This document shows positions 47,446 to 55,458 of a stretch of 64,000 nt of DNA, piece by piece. Source of the stretch: JACCTU01 sp963798985 (GTDB lineage Bacteria > Actinomycetota > Thermoleophilia > Gaiellales > Gaiellaceae); the NCBI GenBank assembly GCA_963798985.1, contig CAWCVL010000007.1, positions 434,001 to 498,000 of the forward strand. The letters run 5' to 3'. The notes under the pieces were generated by a model. It saw only the letters and a program-made list of their open reading frames with translations, ran no database searches and was not told where the DNA came from. Position numbers and translations under genes: made by a program. Position 1 is the stretch's first letter. The number at the start of each line of letters is the position of its first letter.

Positions 47446-48590
47446 CCAGCGGCCTCCGCCTCGAGCGCGACGAGCTCACGCGCCTCTGTTACTGGATGCT
47501 CGGGCTCTGGGGCTTCCTGCTGTACGCGCTCGGGCCCGCGCTTCCCGCACTGCGGGAGCAGCTCGACGTCTCGCGTGCGGTCGTCAGCCTCCACACGACC
47601 TTGATCGCCCTGGGTGCGATCGCCGTCGGGATCGCGGGGGACCGTTTCGTCGTCCGCGTCGGGCGTCGCGTCGCGTTCTGGGTCGCCGCGGGTGGCATCG
47701 CGTCGGGTGCGCTCTTGCTCGCCGCAGGCGGCTCCCTCGCAGTGACGCTGCCGGCCGCGGCGCTGCTCGGCGTTGCAGGGGCGCTCGTCGTCGCGACGCT
47801 CCAGGCCACGCTCGCCGATCGGCACGGGCCGCTGGCGCCCGTCGCACTCGTCGAGTCGAACGCGATCGCCACTGCGCTCGGCGTCCTTGCGCTCGTTGCG
47901 GTCGCGTTCGCGATCTGGGCAGGGTCGGACTGGCGCGCCGTGTTCGTCGCTGCCGGGCTACTCGCGGTCCCTGCGATGGCGATCGCGTACGGCTCGGTCT
48001 GCTTTCCCGCCGCGCCCGAGCTTCCCCACGATCACGAGCCGCGGCTGCCCAGCACGTACTGGTTCTACTGGTTCGCGCTGCTGCTGTTCGTCGCGATCGA
48101 GTTCTGTGTCGTCTTTTGGAGCACCGACTACCTCGAGACGGAGCGCGGTCTCTCGGAGTCCGGCGCCGCGGCGTCGTCGAGCGTGTTCTTGGTCGGCATG
48201 ACAGCCGGTCGCGCGTTCGGTGGGCCGCTGACGCGGCGCTTCGGTTCGGAGCGGCTGCTCTCCGTGGCACTGGCGGTCGCCGCGGCGGGGTTCGCGATCT
48301 TCTGGCTCGTCCCCTCCTCGACGCTGGCGGTCTTCGGGCTCGGCGTTACCGGCACCGGGGTGGCGCTGTTCTACCCGCTCACGCTCGCGCTCGGCATCGC
48401 CGCCGCGGGAGGAAGAACCGACTCGGCGTCAGCGCGAGCAGCGTTTGCCGCCGGCATCGCGATCGCCATCGCCCCGTTCGCGCTCGGCGGCCTCGCCGAC
48501 GCAACCGACCTGCAGGTTGCCTACGCGATCGTCCCGGCGCTGCTCGGCCTTGGCGCGGTCGCGTTGGTCGCCGCGGATCACCGTCGCTAG
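47442..48590 (+). CDS. MFS transporter
   Basis: Up to 382 residues, about twelve helices (LGLWGFLLYALGPALPALRE, GDRFVVRVGRRVAFWVAAGG with the A-motif, FYWFALLLFVAIEFCVVFWS). CTG 47442 overlaps the GNAT stop; the frame is open from there, and the first canonical start is ATG 47496, 18 codons later, just before helix 1. Substrate unknown. Its TAG shares CTAG (48587-48590) with the htpX stop. Confidence 0.85.
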   Translation: MTSGLRLERDELTRLCYWMLGLWGFLLYALGPALPALREQLDVSRAVVSLHTTLIALGAIAVGIAGDRFVVRVGRRVAFWVAAGGIASGALLLAAGGSLAVTLPAAALLGVAGALVVATLQATLADRHGPLAPVALVESNAIATALGVLALVAVAFAIWAGSDWRAVFVAAGLLAVPAMAIAYGSVCFPAAPELPHDHEPRLPSTYWFYWFALLLFVAIEFCVVFWSTDYLETERGLSESGAAASSSVFLVGMTAGRAFGGPLTRRFGSERLLSVALAVAAAGFAIFWLVPSSTLAVFGLGVTGTGVALFYPLTLALGIAAAGGRTDSASARAAFAAGIAIAIAPFALGGLADATDLQVAYAIVPALLGLGAVALVAADHRR

Positions 48591-49425
48591 GCGGCCCTGA
48601 GCTTCTCGCGCCAGTCCGGGTCGAGCTCTCGCAGCCGCCGAACGCGTTCTTCGGTCGGCGGGTGCGTCGCGAACATCGCCGCGAGGCCGGTCGGCTCGAA
48701 CGGGTTGATCGTGTAGAGCGGCTCGGTGGCGGGGTTGGCGCGGAACTCGATCAGCTCGCCCGCGAGCTCGAGCCGCAGCAGTGCGTCCGCGAGACCGTGC
48801 GGCGACTCGCAAAGCTCTGCCGCGAAGCGGTCGGCCGCGTACTCGCGCTTCGGCGAGAGGAGCAGGTGCACGGGCGCCGCAGCGATCGGCCCGAGGACGA
48901 AGAGCAGGAACCGCTGGAAGAAGCCGCCGATCCGCGTCGCCTCGACGAGCGTCGAGGCGAAGACGACCACGCCTTCCTGCGTCACGACGTCGCGTCCCCG
49001 AACGTGCGCGAGCTCGTGGGCGAGCACGCCTTCGAGCTCCGCCGGCGGCGCCGCGGCGAGGAGTCCCGCGCGACACTGCGATCGCCGATCCGCGCGGGCC
49101 GCGACCCGCGGCGAACGCGCGCGGGTGGCCGTCCGGGATGACGTAGAGCTTCGGCTTCACGACGTTCGCGCGAGCCGCGAGCCGCTCGAGGGTCGAGTGG
49201 ACGAGCGGCGCTTCGGCGAGCGGCGAGCTCGCGCGCGCCGAGCATCCCCATGACGATGCGATCGGCGTACCAGTAGGCGGCGGACGTCGCGAGCAGCGAG
49301 CAGAAGACGACGCTCGAGAGGAGCGGGTAGCCGCCGCCCGCCCAGCCGAGCAGGCCGAGTCCTGCGCACAGCACGAGCACGAATCCCCAGGCCTTGAGGA
49401 GGTTCCGGGTCGCGGCGAGTCGCAT
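48587..49425 (-). CDS. htpX: HtpX-like M48 membrane metalloprotease, frameshifted
   Basis: ATG 49425. Two N-terminal helices (AWGFVLVLCAGLGLLGWAGG, LSSVVFCSLLATSAAYWYAD), then STLERLAARANVVKPKLYVI, PRAFAAGRGPRGSAIAVSRG, zinc site VLAHELAHVRGRD (HExxH), two further hydrophobic segments and the third ligand in EYAADRFAAEL. About 280 residues. Two breaks: a 7-base duplication (CTCGCCG twice) near 49218 and one extra G near 49072. It degrades misfolded membrane proteins. Third gene of a compact minus-strand operon after the phosphatase and the Sm-like gene. Confidence 0.85.
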
Positions 49426-49438
49426 CGCTCGCGCCTGC

Positions 49439-49681
49439 CTACGTGTCTTCGCGCTCGTCCTCGAGCCCGCGCGGCGGCCAGTCGGGCTCGGGTGCGTCGC
49501 AGCGGCTCGAGCAGTGGAGCGACGCGATGTTCTGGAGCGGGACGAGGATGTGGCCGTTCAGCTCGATGTGCGCGACGTCCTCGATGTAGCAATAGGCGGT
49601 CAGGACACCCTCCTGGTACTCGCCCCCGAAGAGCGCGATCTCGACCTGCTCGCCCTTGTACTTGTTCGTGTAGTCCTCCAC
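49439..49681 (-). CDS. Small Sm/Hfq-like protein (tentative)
   Basis: 80 residues. YKGEQVEIALFGGEYQEGVL then TAYCYIEDVAHIELNGHILV and PLQNIASLHCSSR. The pattern G-x2-V-x-I-x-L-x2-G-x4-G-x-L...D-x2-H-I-x-L followed by HILVPLQNIASL resembles Sm1 and Sm2 of the Sm fold. Actinobacteria are not known for a canonical Hfq. The C-terminal tail has two Cys and is acidic (PPRGLEDEREDT). It starts 6 nt after the phosphatase stop and ends 13 nt before htpX. The fold is inference; the ORF is clear. Confidence 0.7.
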   Translation of the reverse strand: MEDYTNKYKGEQVEIALFGGEYQEGVLTAYCYIEDVAHIELNGHILVPLQNIASLHCSSRCDAPEPDWPPRGLEDEREDT

Positions 49682-49687
49682 CGGCGG

Positions 49688-50263
49688 TCAGTCTATCGGG
49701 GCGAGTTTTCCCTCCCGAAAGGCGAAACGGGACGAGGAGCAGTTGGCCACGGCCGGGATCGACCGGTGGTCGCGGACGTAGTCCAGGCCGGCGGCGAGCG
49801 CGTGGACCACGCGGATCGTGCCCCCGTGCGACACGACGAGCACGTTCTCGCCGTCGTGTCGCGGCCCGACCGCTTCGATGAAGCTGCCGACCCGGGCGGC
49901 GAACCCCTCGAACGTCTCCGCATCGTCCGGCCCTGCGCCGCCCGCACGCCAACGCCGCTCCTCGTCGGGGAAAGCTGTCTCGATCTCCGCCATGGTCAGC
50001 CCCTCCCACGCGCCGAAGCCCCGCTCGCGCAGGCGCTGGTCGAAGCGAACCTCCAGTCCGAGGGTCGCTGCGAGGATCTCGGCAGTCTCCCGCGCGCGGG
50101 CGAGGTCGCTCGAGTACAGCGCGTCGACACGGTCGAGTCCCTCGGCCAGCAGGCGCGCCTGCTCGCGGCCGGCGTCGTTCAACTCAGTGTCCGAGTGGCC
50201 CTGCCAGCGTTGCTGCGCATTCCAGTCGGTCTCGCCGTGGCGCACGAGGATGAGCGTGGTCAC
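49688..50263 (-). CDS. Histidine phosphatase (phosphoglycerate mutase-like)
   Basis: 191 residues; GTG at 50263, 7 nt after TACGTT. The phosphohistidine motif LVRHGETDWN places the nucleophile at His9; second-half ALYSSDLARARETAEI holds the conserved Arg, ERGFGAWEGLTMAEIE the Glu, and VLVVSHGGTIRVV the second His. Likely a broad phosphatase of the CobC/GpmB type, not the glycolytic mutase; the substrate cannot be read. Confidence 0.9.
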   Translation of the reverse strand: MTTLILVRHGETDWNAQQRWQGHSDTELNDAGREQARLLAEGLDRVDALYSSDLARARETAEILAATLGLEVRFDQRLRERGFGAWEGLTMAEIETAFPDEERRWRAGGAGPDDAETFEGFAARVGSFIEAVGPRHDGENVLVVSHGGTIRVVHALAAGLDYVRDHRSIPAVANCSSSRFAFREGKLAPID

Positions 50264-50269
50264 GCCGGG

Positions 50270-50276
50270 TAACGTA
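50270..50276. promoter_or_regulatory. Overlapping divergent -10 boxes (phosphatase / SDR)
   Basis: TAACGTA: the plus-strand hexamer TAACGT (50270-50275) is 6 nt from ATG 50282; the minus-strand hexamer TACGTT (50276-50271) is 7 nt from GTG 50263. They share five of seven base pairs, and only 18 bp separate the two start codons. Confidence 0.55.
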
Positions 50277-50281
50277 GCCCG

Positions 50282-51067
50282 ATGGACCTGGGGCTCCGCG
50301 GGCGCGTGTGTGTGGTGACCGGCTCCACGGGGGGGATCGGGCTCGCGACCGCGCGGCTGCTCGCAGAAGAAGGCGCGCTCGTCGTGGTCACCGGCCGAGA
50401 CTCCGAGCGGGCAGAGGTGGCACGCCGCAAGACGGGCTCGAGACTGGCTGTCGTGGCCGATCTGGCCGACCCTGGAGCACCCGAGGAGCTGCTCTCGCAG
50501 GTCGAGCGCGAGGTCGGGCCGGTGACTGCACTAATAAATAATGTGGGGGCCGCTACCCAGGCGGACTTCCTCGAGGTCTCGGATCGAGAGTGGGACGAGC
50601 TCTGGCAGCTCAACGTGATGAGCTTCGTGCGGGCGATCCGGGCCGCCGTCCCCCCGATGCGCGAGCGGGGGGAGGGCGTGATCGTGAACGTCTCGTCGAC
50701 CGCGGCGAAGCGGCCCTCGACCTCGATGCCGCACTACTCCGTCACGAAGGCGGCGGTGCTGTCGCTTTCCCGGCTCGTCGCCGACCTCTACGCGAAGGAC
50801 GGGATCCGGTGCAATGCGGTGACGCCGGGGCCGACGGCGACCGACGCGTGGCTCGGCGCCGGTGGCCTCGCCGACCAGCAGGGCGAGCGCACCGGCAAGC
50901 CGCGCGACGAGGTGCTGGCGGCCGTCGGCGCGGGGCGTCCGCTCGGTCGGCTCGCGCAGCCGGAGGAGATCGCGGCGGTGATCGCCTTCCTGTGCTCGGA
51001 TCGCGCGTCGTACGTGACCGGCGCGGCCTGGAGCGCCGACGGCGGGACCGTTCCGATCATCGTCTGA
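50282..51067 (+). CDS. SDR-family oxidoreductase
   Basis: 261 residues. Cofactor motif VVTGSTGGIGLATARLL, TGRDSER for NADP selectivity, ALINNVG, catalytic Ser (VNVSSTAAKR) and Tyr-x3-Lys (PHYSVTKAAVLSLSR), C-terminal ASYVTGAAWSADGGTVP. Classical short-chain dehydrogenase similar to 3-oxoacyl-ACP reductase; the natural substrate is not clear. ATG 6 nt after TAACGT. Confidence 0.92.
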   Translation: MDLGLRGRVCVVTGSTGGIGLATARLLAEEGALVVVTGRDSERAEVARRKTGSRLAVVADLADPGAPEELLSQVEREVGPVTALINNVGAATQADFLEVSDREWDELWQLNVMSFVRAIRAAVPPMRERGEGVIVNVSSTAAKRPSTSMPHYSVTKAAVLSLSRLVADLYAKDGIRCNAVTPGPTATDAWLGAGGLADQQGERTGKPRDEVLAAVGAGRPLGRLAQPEEIAAVIAFLCSDRASYVTGAAWSADGGTVPIIV

Positions 51068-51158
51068 ACTGTGGACGAAGCGTTCCCAACTCGACACGGA
51101 GCCGGCACACACCCGTCACGCGATGAGCGGTAGCGTTGGAAGCCCCGCCGGAACCCCC

Positions 51159-51183
51159 GGGTGGGAGGGGGTTAGGGATGGGG
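51159..51183 (+). promoter_or_regulatory. G-quadruplex motif upstream of dgt
   Basis: Five G-runs of 3-5 in 25 nt: GGGTGGGAGGGGGTTAGGGA then TGGGG. The preceding AACCCCC (51152-51158) could instead pair with GGGGGTT inside it. It lies 78 nt before the dgt start, in a 193-bp gap that otherwise shows only the TACCCT -10 of dgt. Confidence 0.45.
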
Positions 51184-51260
51184 AACGGCCTCGCGCGCGT
51201 CGACGCCCGCCCGGTTTCGCTGCTCGATCCACGACCGGATGAGCGACTACCCTAGGCCCC

Positions 51261-52214
51261 ATGCCGGAGCTCGCCGGACTGGTTGCGGACGCCTTCGAGC
51301 AGCGCGTGCGCGAGCACGAGGAGCGCTGGCTGTCGGCGCTCGCCGTCCGGTCGTACGAGTCGCGCGGGCGGGTTCGCGAGGAGGAGCCGTGCCGGGTGCG
51401 GACTCCTTTCCAGCGCGACCGCGACCGGCTGCTCCACTCGAAGCCCTTCCGCCGCCTCAAGGGGAAGACGCAGGTCTTCATCGACCCGGCGGGCGACCAC
51501 TACCGCACCCGAATGACCCACACGCTGGAGACGACCGCGATCGCCCGCGGCGTCGCCCGCGCGCTCCAGCTCAACGAGGACCTGACCGAGGCGATCGGCC
51601 TCGGGCACGACACCGGCCACCCGCCCTTCGGCCACGCGGGCGAGCAGGCACTCGACGAGTGCATGCGGGAGCGGTTCGGGCGCGGGTTCCGCCACAACGA
51701 GCAGTCGCTCCGCATCGCCGAGAAGCTGAACCTGACGTGGGAGGTGCGCGACGGAATCCTCAAGCACACCGGCTCGGACGACCCCGAGACCCTGGAAGGA
51801 CGCATCGTCCGGATCGTCGACCGCGTCGCGTACATCAACCACGACATCGACGACGCGATCCGCTTCGGGATCCTGCGTGCGGACGACCTGCCCGCAGAAG
51901 AGATCGCCGTCCTGGGTCCAACCGGCTCGAGGCGGATCGACACGCTCGTCCACGACCTGATCGAGACCTCCGCTCCGGCCGGCGACATCGTCCAGAGCGA
52001 GGCCGTCGGGAGCGCGATGCTGTCCCTTCGCTCCTTCATGTTCGAGCGCGTGTACCTCGGCCCGAAGACCCGCGACGAGCACGATCGTGCCAGCACCGTC
52101 ATCCGCGGACTCTTCGAGCACCTCGTCGGACGCGGGGACGAGCCGGATGCGATCGTCGACTACCTCTCGGGCATGACCGACCGCTTCGCACTCGACTACG
52201 CCGACCGGATCTGA
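51261..52214 (+). CDS. dgt: Deoxyguanosinetriphosphate triphosphohydrolase-like protein
   Basis: 317 residues; ATG 7 nt after TACCCT. HD-domain metal site: THTLETTAIARGVARA, GLGHDTGHPPFGHAGEQALD with the HD pair, and a distal INHDIDDAIRFG. Opening RTPFQRDRDRLLHSKPFRRL is typical for Dgt type 2. Removes triphosphate from dNTPs. The dnaG start is 2 nt after its stop, the common dgt-dnaG order. Confidence 0.93.
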   Translation: MPELAGLVADAFEQRVREHEERWLSALAVRSYESRGRVREEEPCRVRTPFQRDRDRLLHSKPFRRLKGKTQVFIDPAGDHYRTRMTHTLETTAIARGVARALQLNEDLTEAIGLGHDTGHPPFGHAGEQALDECMRERFGRGFRHNEQSLRIAEKLNLTWEVRDGILKHTGSDDPETLEGRIVRIVDRVAYINHDIDDAIRFGILRADDLPAEEIAVLGPTGSRRIDTLVHDLIETSAPAGDIVQSEAVGSAMLSLRSFMFERVYLGPKTRDEHDRASTVIRGLFEHLVGRGDEPDAIVDYLSGMTDRFALDYADRI

Positions 52215-52216
52215 CG

Positions 52217-53857
52217 GTGGCTCGGCTCAAGGACGAATCGGTCGAGGCGGTCAAGGCTGCAGCGAACATCGTCGATCTCGTCGAGGCAAAGACGCGCCTC
52301 CGCAAGGTCGGTGGGCGCTACACCGGGCTCTGTCCCTTCCACGAGGAGCGGACGCCCTCGTTTTCCGTGTCGCCCGACCGCGGCACGTACCACTGCTTCG
52401 GCTGCGGCGTCGGCGGCGACGCGATCTCGTTCGTGCGCGAGACCGAGGGCCTGGACTTCGTCGGGGCGATCGAATGGCTCGCCGACCGCTTCCACGTCCA
52501 GGTCGAGTACGACGATGCCTCGCCGCACGCCGACGAGCAGCGGCGACGCCGCGAGCGGCTGCGTGCGCTCCTCGAGCAGGCGGCGGTCTTCTACGAGCGC
52601 ACGCTCTGGGATTCGCAGCATGGGGCGGCCGCGCGCGAGTACCTCGCGTCGCGTGGCCTCGGCGAAGAGGTCTGCCGCGAGTTCCGTCTCGGGCTCTCGC
52701 CTGCGGGCGCGACCCTCGCCCGTAAGGCACGCGAGAAGTTCTCTGCCGACGAGCTCGCAGGTGCTGGGCTCGTCACCCGCCGCGGCACCGACTACTTCCA
52801 GCGCCGGCTGATGTTCCCGCTTTCCGATGCACGCGGGCGCGTCATCGGCTTTCAGGCGCGCAAGCTTCACGAGGACGATCCCCTGCGCGGCAAGTACGTG
52901 AACTCTCCGGAGAGCGAGCTCTTCCACAAGTCGAACGTCCTCTACGGTTTCAACCTCGCTCGCGGCGCGATCGCGAAGCAGGATCGCGCGATCGTGGTGG
53001 AGGGCAACACGGATGTGATCGCGCTACGGCAGGCGAAGCTCGAGCCTGTCGTCGCTTCGATGGGCACCGCGCTCACGGAGCGGCAGCTGTCGGAGCTCTC
53101 GCGACTGACCTCCCGCGTGTTCCTCTGCTTCGACGCGGACGCGGCCGGCGAGGATGCGACGCTGCGAGGAATGGAGCTCGCGCTGCGTCAGGGGTTCGAC
53201 GTCCGGATCGTCGCCCTGCCCAAGGGCAAGGATCCCGCCGACGACCCGGACACCTTCGAGCAGCGGCTCGCCGACGCGGAGTCGTACGCCGTCCACCGCG
53301 TCCGGTTGGAGCTGGCCCGCGCTCGCGACCGCCAGCACGCGTACCTACGGGTCCAGGACGTGCTCAACGACCTGCCCGAGTCGCCCGAACGACACGAGGC
53401 GTGGCGGCTCGCGAACGACCAGCTCGGGCTCACCGTTCAGCTTCGTGCCGCGGCAGGCGGCACGGCGAGCGCGGGGGACGCAATGTCGCCGCGACTCGTC
53501 GAGGTGGGGGACAAGCTCGAGCGCAGCGCACTCGCGGGCGTTCGGGCGCATCGCGCCCTCGGTCGCGTGCTCGCGGAGCTCGGACCGGAGCACTTCGACT
53601 CGGAGCTACATCGACAGGCTCGCGACGAGCTGCTCACACCTTCGAAGGCGCCCGAGCCCGAGCTCGTCTCGCTGCTCGCCCGTCTCGACGCGCTCGCGGA
53701 GCAGGAGGGCATCGACGAGGAGACTGCGAAGCAGATGCTGCTTCGGCTTCGAGAGCGGCGACTTCGGCGAGAGTTCGAAGGCGCGGACGAAGCCGACCTC
53801 AGCGAGCTCCAGCACAAGCTCGCTGAAATCCGAACCGCGATCCGAGAGTTCGCCTAG
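52217..53857 (+). CDS. dnaG: DNA primase
   Basis: 546 residues from GTG 52217. N-terminal zinc-binding domain GLCPFHEERTPSFSVSPDRG then YHCFGCGVGGDAISF (CxxH...CxxC), catalytic core with RRLMFPLSDARGRVIGFQAR and TOPRIM segment AIVVEGNTDVIAL at about residue 258 with FLCFDADAAGEDA. The C-terminal helicase-interaction domain is short and rich in charged helices. Makes RNA primers for replication. Coupled to dgt. Confidence 0.95.
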   Translation: MARLKDESVEAVKAAANIVDLVEAKTRLRKVGGRYTGLCPFHEERTPSFSVSPDRGTYHCFGCGVGGDAISFVRETEGLDFVGAIEWLADRFHVQVEYDDASPHADEQRRRRERLRALLEQAAVFYERTLWDSQHGAAAREYLASRGLGEEVCREFRLGLSPAGATLARKAREKFSADELAGAGLVTRRGTDYFQRRLMFPLSDARGRVIGFQARKLHEDDPLRGKYVNSPESELFHKSNVLYGFNLARGAIAKQDRAIVVEGNTDVIALRQAKLEPVVASMGTALTERQLSELSRLTSRVFLCFDADAAGEDATLRGMELALRQGFDVRIVALPKGKDPADDPDTFEQRLADAESYAVHRVRLELARARDRQHAYLRVQDVLNDLPESPERHEAWRLANDQLGLTVQLRAAAGGTASAGDAMSPRLVEVGDKLERSALAGVRAHRALGRVLAELGPEHFDSELHRQARDELLTPSKAPEPELVSLLARLDALAEQEGIDEETAKQMLLRLRERRLRREFEGADEADLSELQHKLAEIRTAIREFA

Positions 53858-53978
53858 CTAACTCGCCGGCTCGGGCGAGGCGGCCTTGCGCCGCCGGAAC
53901 TCGCACTGGGTCTGAGGAAGCATGCGGGCCGCGAGCCTCGAGAACCACGAAACAGAGCGGCTACAATGCCCCGCTCGA

Positions 53979-54055
<77 letters not shown>

Positions 54056-54123
54056 CGGCGTACTGATTCACCCTCAACGCCGTTCTGCGCCAGGCGGAGA
54101 TCTTCACCCGCTATGCCGCTCGC

Positions 54124-54438
54124 GTGCGTGAGATCCGCGCGGACGCGGGCGCCGTTCGGCCGCCTGCGGCGTTCGAGCCGACGCACCAGGCGTTCATCCG
54201 CCAGCTCGGCGAGACCTCTGCGCTGACGAGAAGGCTCGCCCGAGCGGCTCGCACGGGTGACACCGCGGCTGCCGCCGCTGCAGCCGAGGAGCTCCGCACG
54301 CTGTCGGACCCCACGCCCGTCACCCGTCGTGCCGAGCGCGCGGCCATCCAGGCCTACAACAACCGCGTGCGCGGCATCGCAGCCCAGATGCGGTTGATCC
54401 AGCTCGAGCGAGCCGAGCTCTCGCGCGAGCTCGCCTAG
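54124..54438 (+). CDS. Hypothetical helical protein, probably 5'-truncated
   Basis: 104 residues from GTG 54124. The frame stays open upstream to a TGA at 54064 and that stretch (NAVLRQAEIFTRYAARV) looks coding, but has no start codon. The body is alpha-helical and Ala/Arg-rich (FEPTHQAFIRQLGETSALTR, YNNRVRGIAAQMRLIQLERA). It looks like the C-terminal half of a longer, exported-type protein, cut off directly after tRNA-Asn. No family named. Confidence 0.45.
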   Translation: MREIRADAGAVRPPAAFEPTHQAFIRQLGETSALTRRLARAARTGDTAAAAAAAEELRTLSDPTPVTRRAERAAIQAYNNRVRGIAAQMRLIQLERAELSRELA

Positions 54439-54467
54439 ACCGAAGTCCCCCTCCGTAGACTCGCGGG

Positions 54468-55349
54468 ATGGCCCGGCTCGCGGTTGTCCTCCTCGCCGCA
54501 GCCCTCGTCTCGGGCTGCGGAGGGGAAGACGAGCCAGAACGGGAGCTCCAGCCGGGCGGCTCGGTGACGATCGGGATCGTCAACGGCGAGCGTCTGGTTC
54601 GAGAGGGCGCCCGCGTCGAGGCGAACCGCGTGAACAACGCCGGGGGCGTGGGGGGTGCGCTGACGATCCGGCTCGCGCGGGGGACGGTCGCCGACCTCCT
54701 GGCAAGGGGGGTCCGGCTCTTCGTGCTCCCGTGCCGGCTCGACCTGGTCGGTGCCGCAAGGGCCGTCTCGGAGGCGGGCGCGTTCGCCGTCGCACCGTGC
54801 GACGACGGGGTCGTGGAGGGATCGCCGCGGGTCGTCTTCACAGGCCTCTCGCCGCGCGCTCAGGCCGAGGCGCTCTCCGACTTCGTCGGCGGCGAGGCTG
54901 CTCGCGAACTGGCCCCGGAGACCGCCCGTGGAGAGCGCGTGGAGGCGTTTCTGGACCTGGAGCGCGGGGATGCGAGCATCGTGTCGCCGGACGCACCGGA
55001 GCGGGTGGTGGCCCCTCCAGGCGCGCCCGAGGAGTCGCTCTTTGCGACCTTCGGGTTCCCCGAGCCGGGCTCGAGGACGGACGAGTTCTACGAGCGTTTC
55101 CGGGCGGTTTACGGCCGGCGACCCGAGACGATCCTGTCGGCTCTCGGGGCCGACGCGGTGAACGCACTCACCGGGGCGATCGAGCTCGCGGCGTCGACGA
55201 GGCCCAACCTCGTCGCCGCGGAAGTGCAGAAGGGGTTCGAGGTGAGAGGGGTGCTGAACGAGATCTCGTTCCCAGGCGACACCAACCGCGCCGACGTGGA
55301 CGCCGTGATCGTCCGCATCAGGGACGGGAAGCTGCGCGTCGTCGGCTAG
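54468..55349 (+). CDS. Periplasmic-binding-like lipoprotein (LivJ-like)
   Basis: 293 residues; ATG 6 nt after TAGACT. Lipoprotein signal LLAAALVSGCGGED. The body begins VTIGIVNGERLVREGARVEA with NRVNNAGGVGGALTIRLARG, and the FYERFRAVYGRRPETILSAL segment is characteristic of the branched-chain amino acid binding family C-terminus. It is shorter than typical LivJ (about 370), with a compact middle. No permease genes adjoin, so it may be an orphan receptor. Confidence 0.75.
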   Translation: MARLAVVLLAAALVSGCGGEDEPERELQPGGSVTIGIVNGERLVREGARVEANRVNNAGGVGGALTIRLARGTVADLLARGVRLFVLPCRLDLVGAARAVSEAGAFAVAPCDDGVVEGSPRVVFTGLSPRAQAEALSDFVGGEAARELAPETARGERVEAFLDLERGDASIVSPDAPERVVAPPGAPEESLFATFGFPEPGSRTDEFYERFRAVYGRRPETILSALGADAVNALTGAIELAASTRPNLVAAEVQKGFEVRGVLNEISFPGDTNRADVDAVIVRIRDGKLRVVG

Positions 55350-55365
55350 TCGGCCAATTGGGAAA

Positions 55366-55447
55366 TCGCTCCGACAGCGGCCGCGAAGCGGCCGCCTTTA
55401 GGTGCCAAGCGGTGGCGGATCCGCGCAAGCGGATTCGCGACTTGCGC
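55366..55447 (+). repeat. Dispersed two-hairpin repeat, copy 2
   Basis: 82 bp matching 6190-6273. Hairpin 1 GCGGCCGC-GAA-GCGGCCGC is identical; hairpin 2 is GCGGATCCGC-GCAA-GCGGATTCGC with one G-T wobble and a GNRA-type loop, where copy 1 has two wobbles and TGGA. Ends with the same GCGACTTGCGC. Lies between the convergent LivJ-like and XdhC genes, where it could also stop transcription. Confidence 0.75.
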
Positions 55448-55458
55448 CTCACCAGCTA

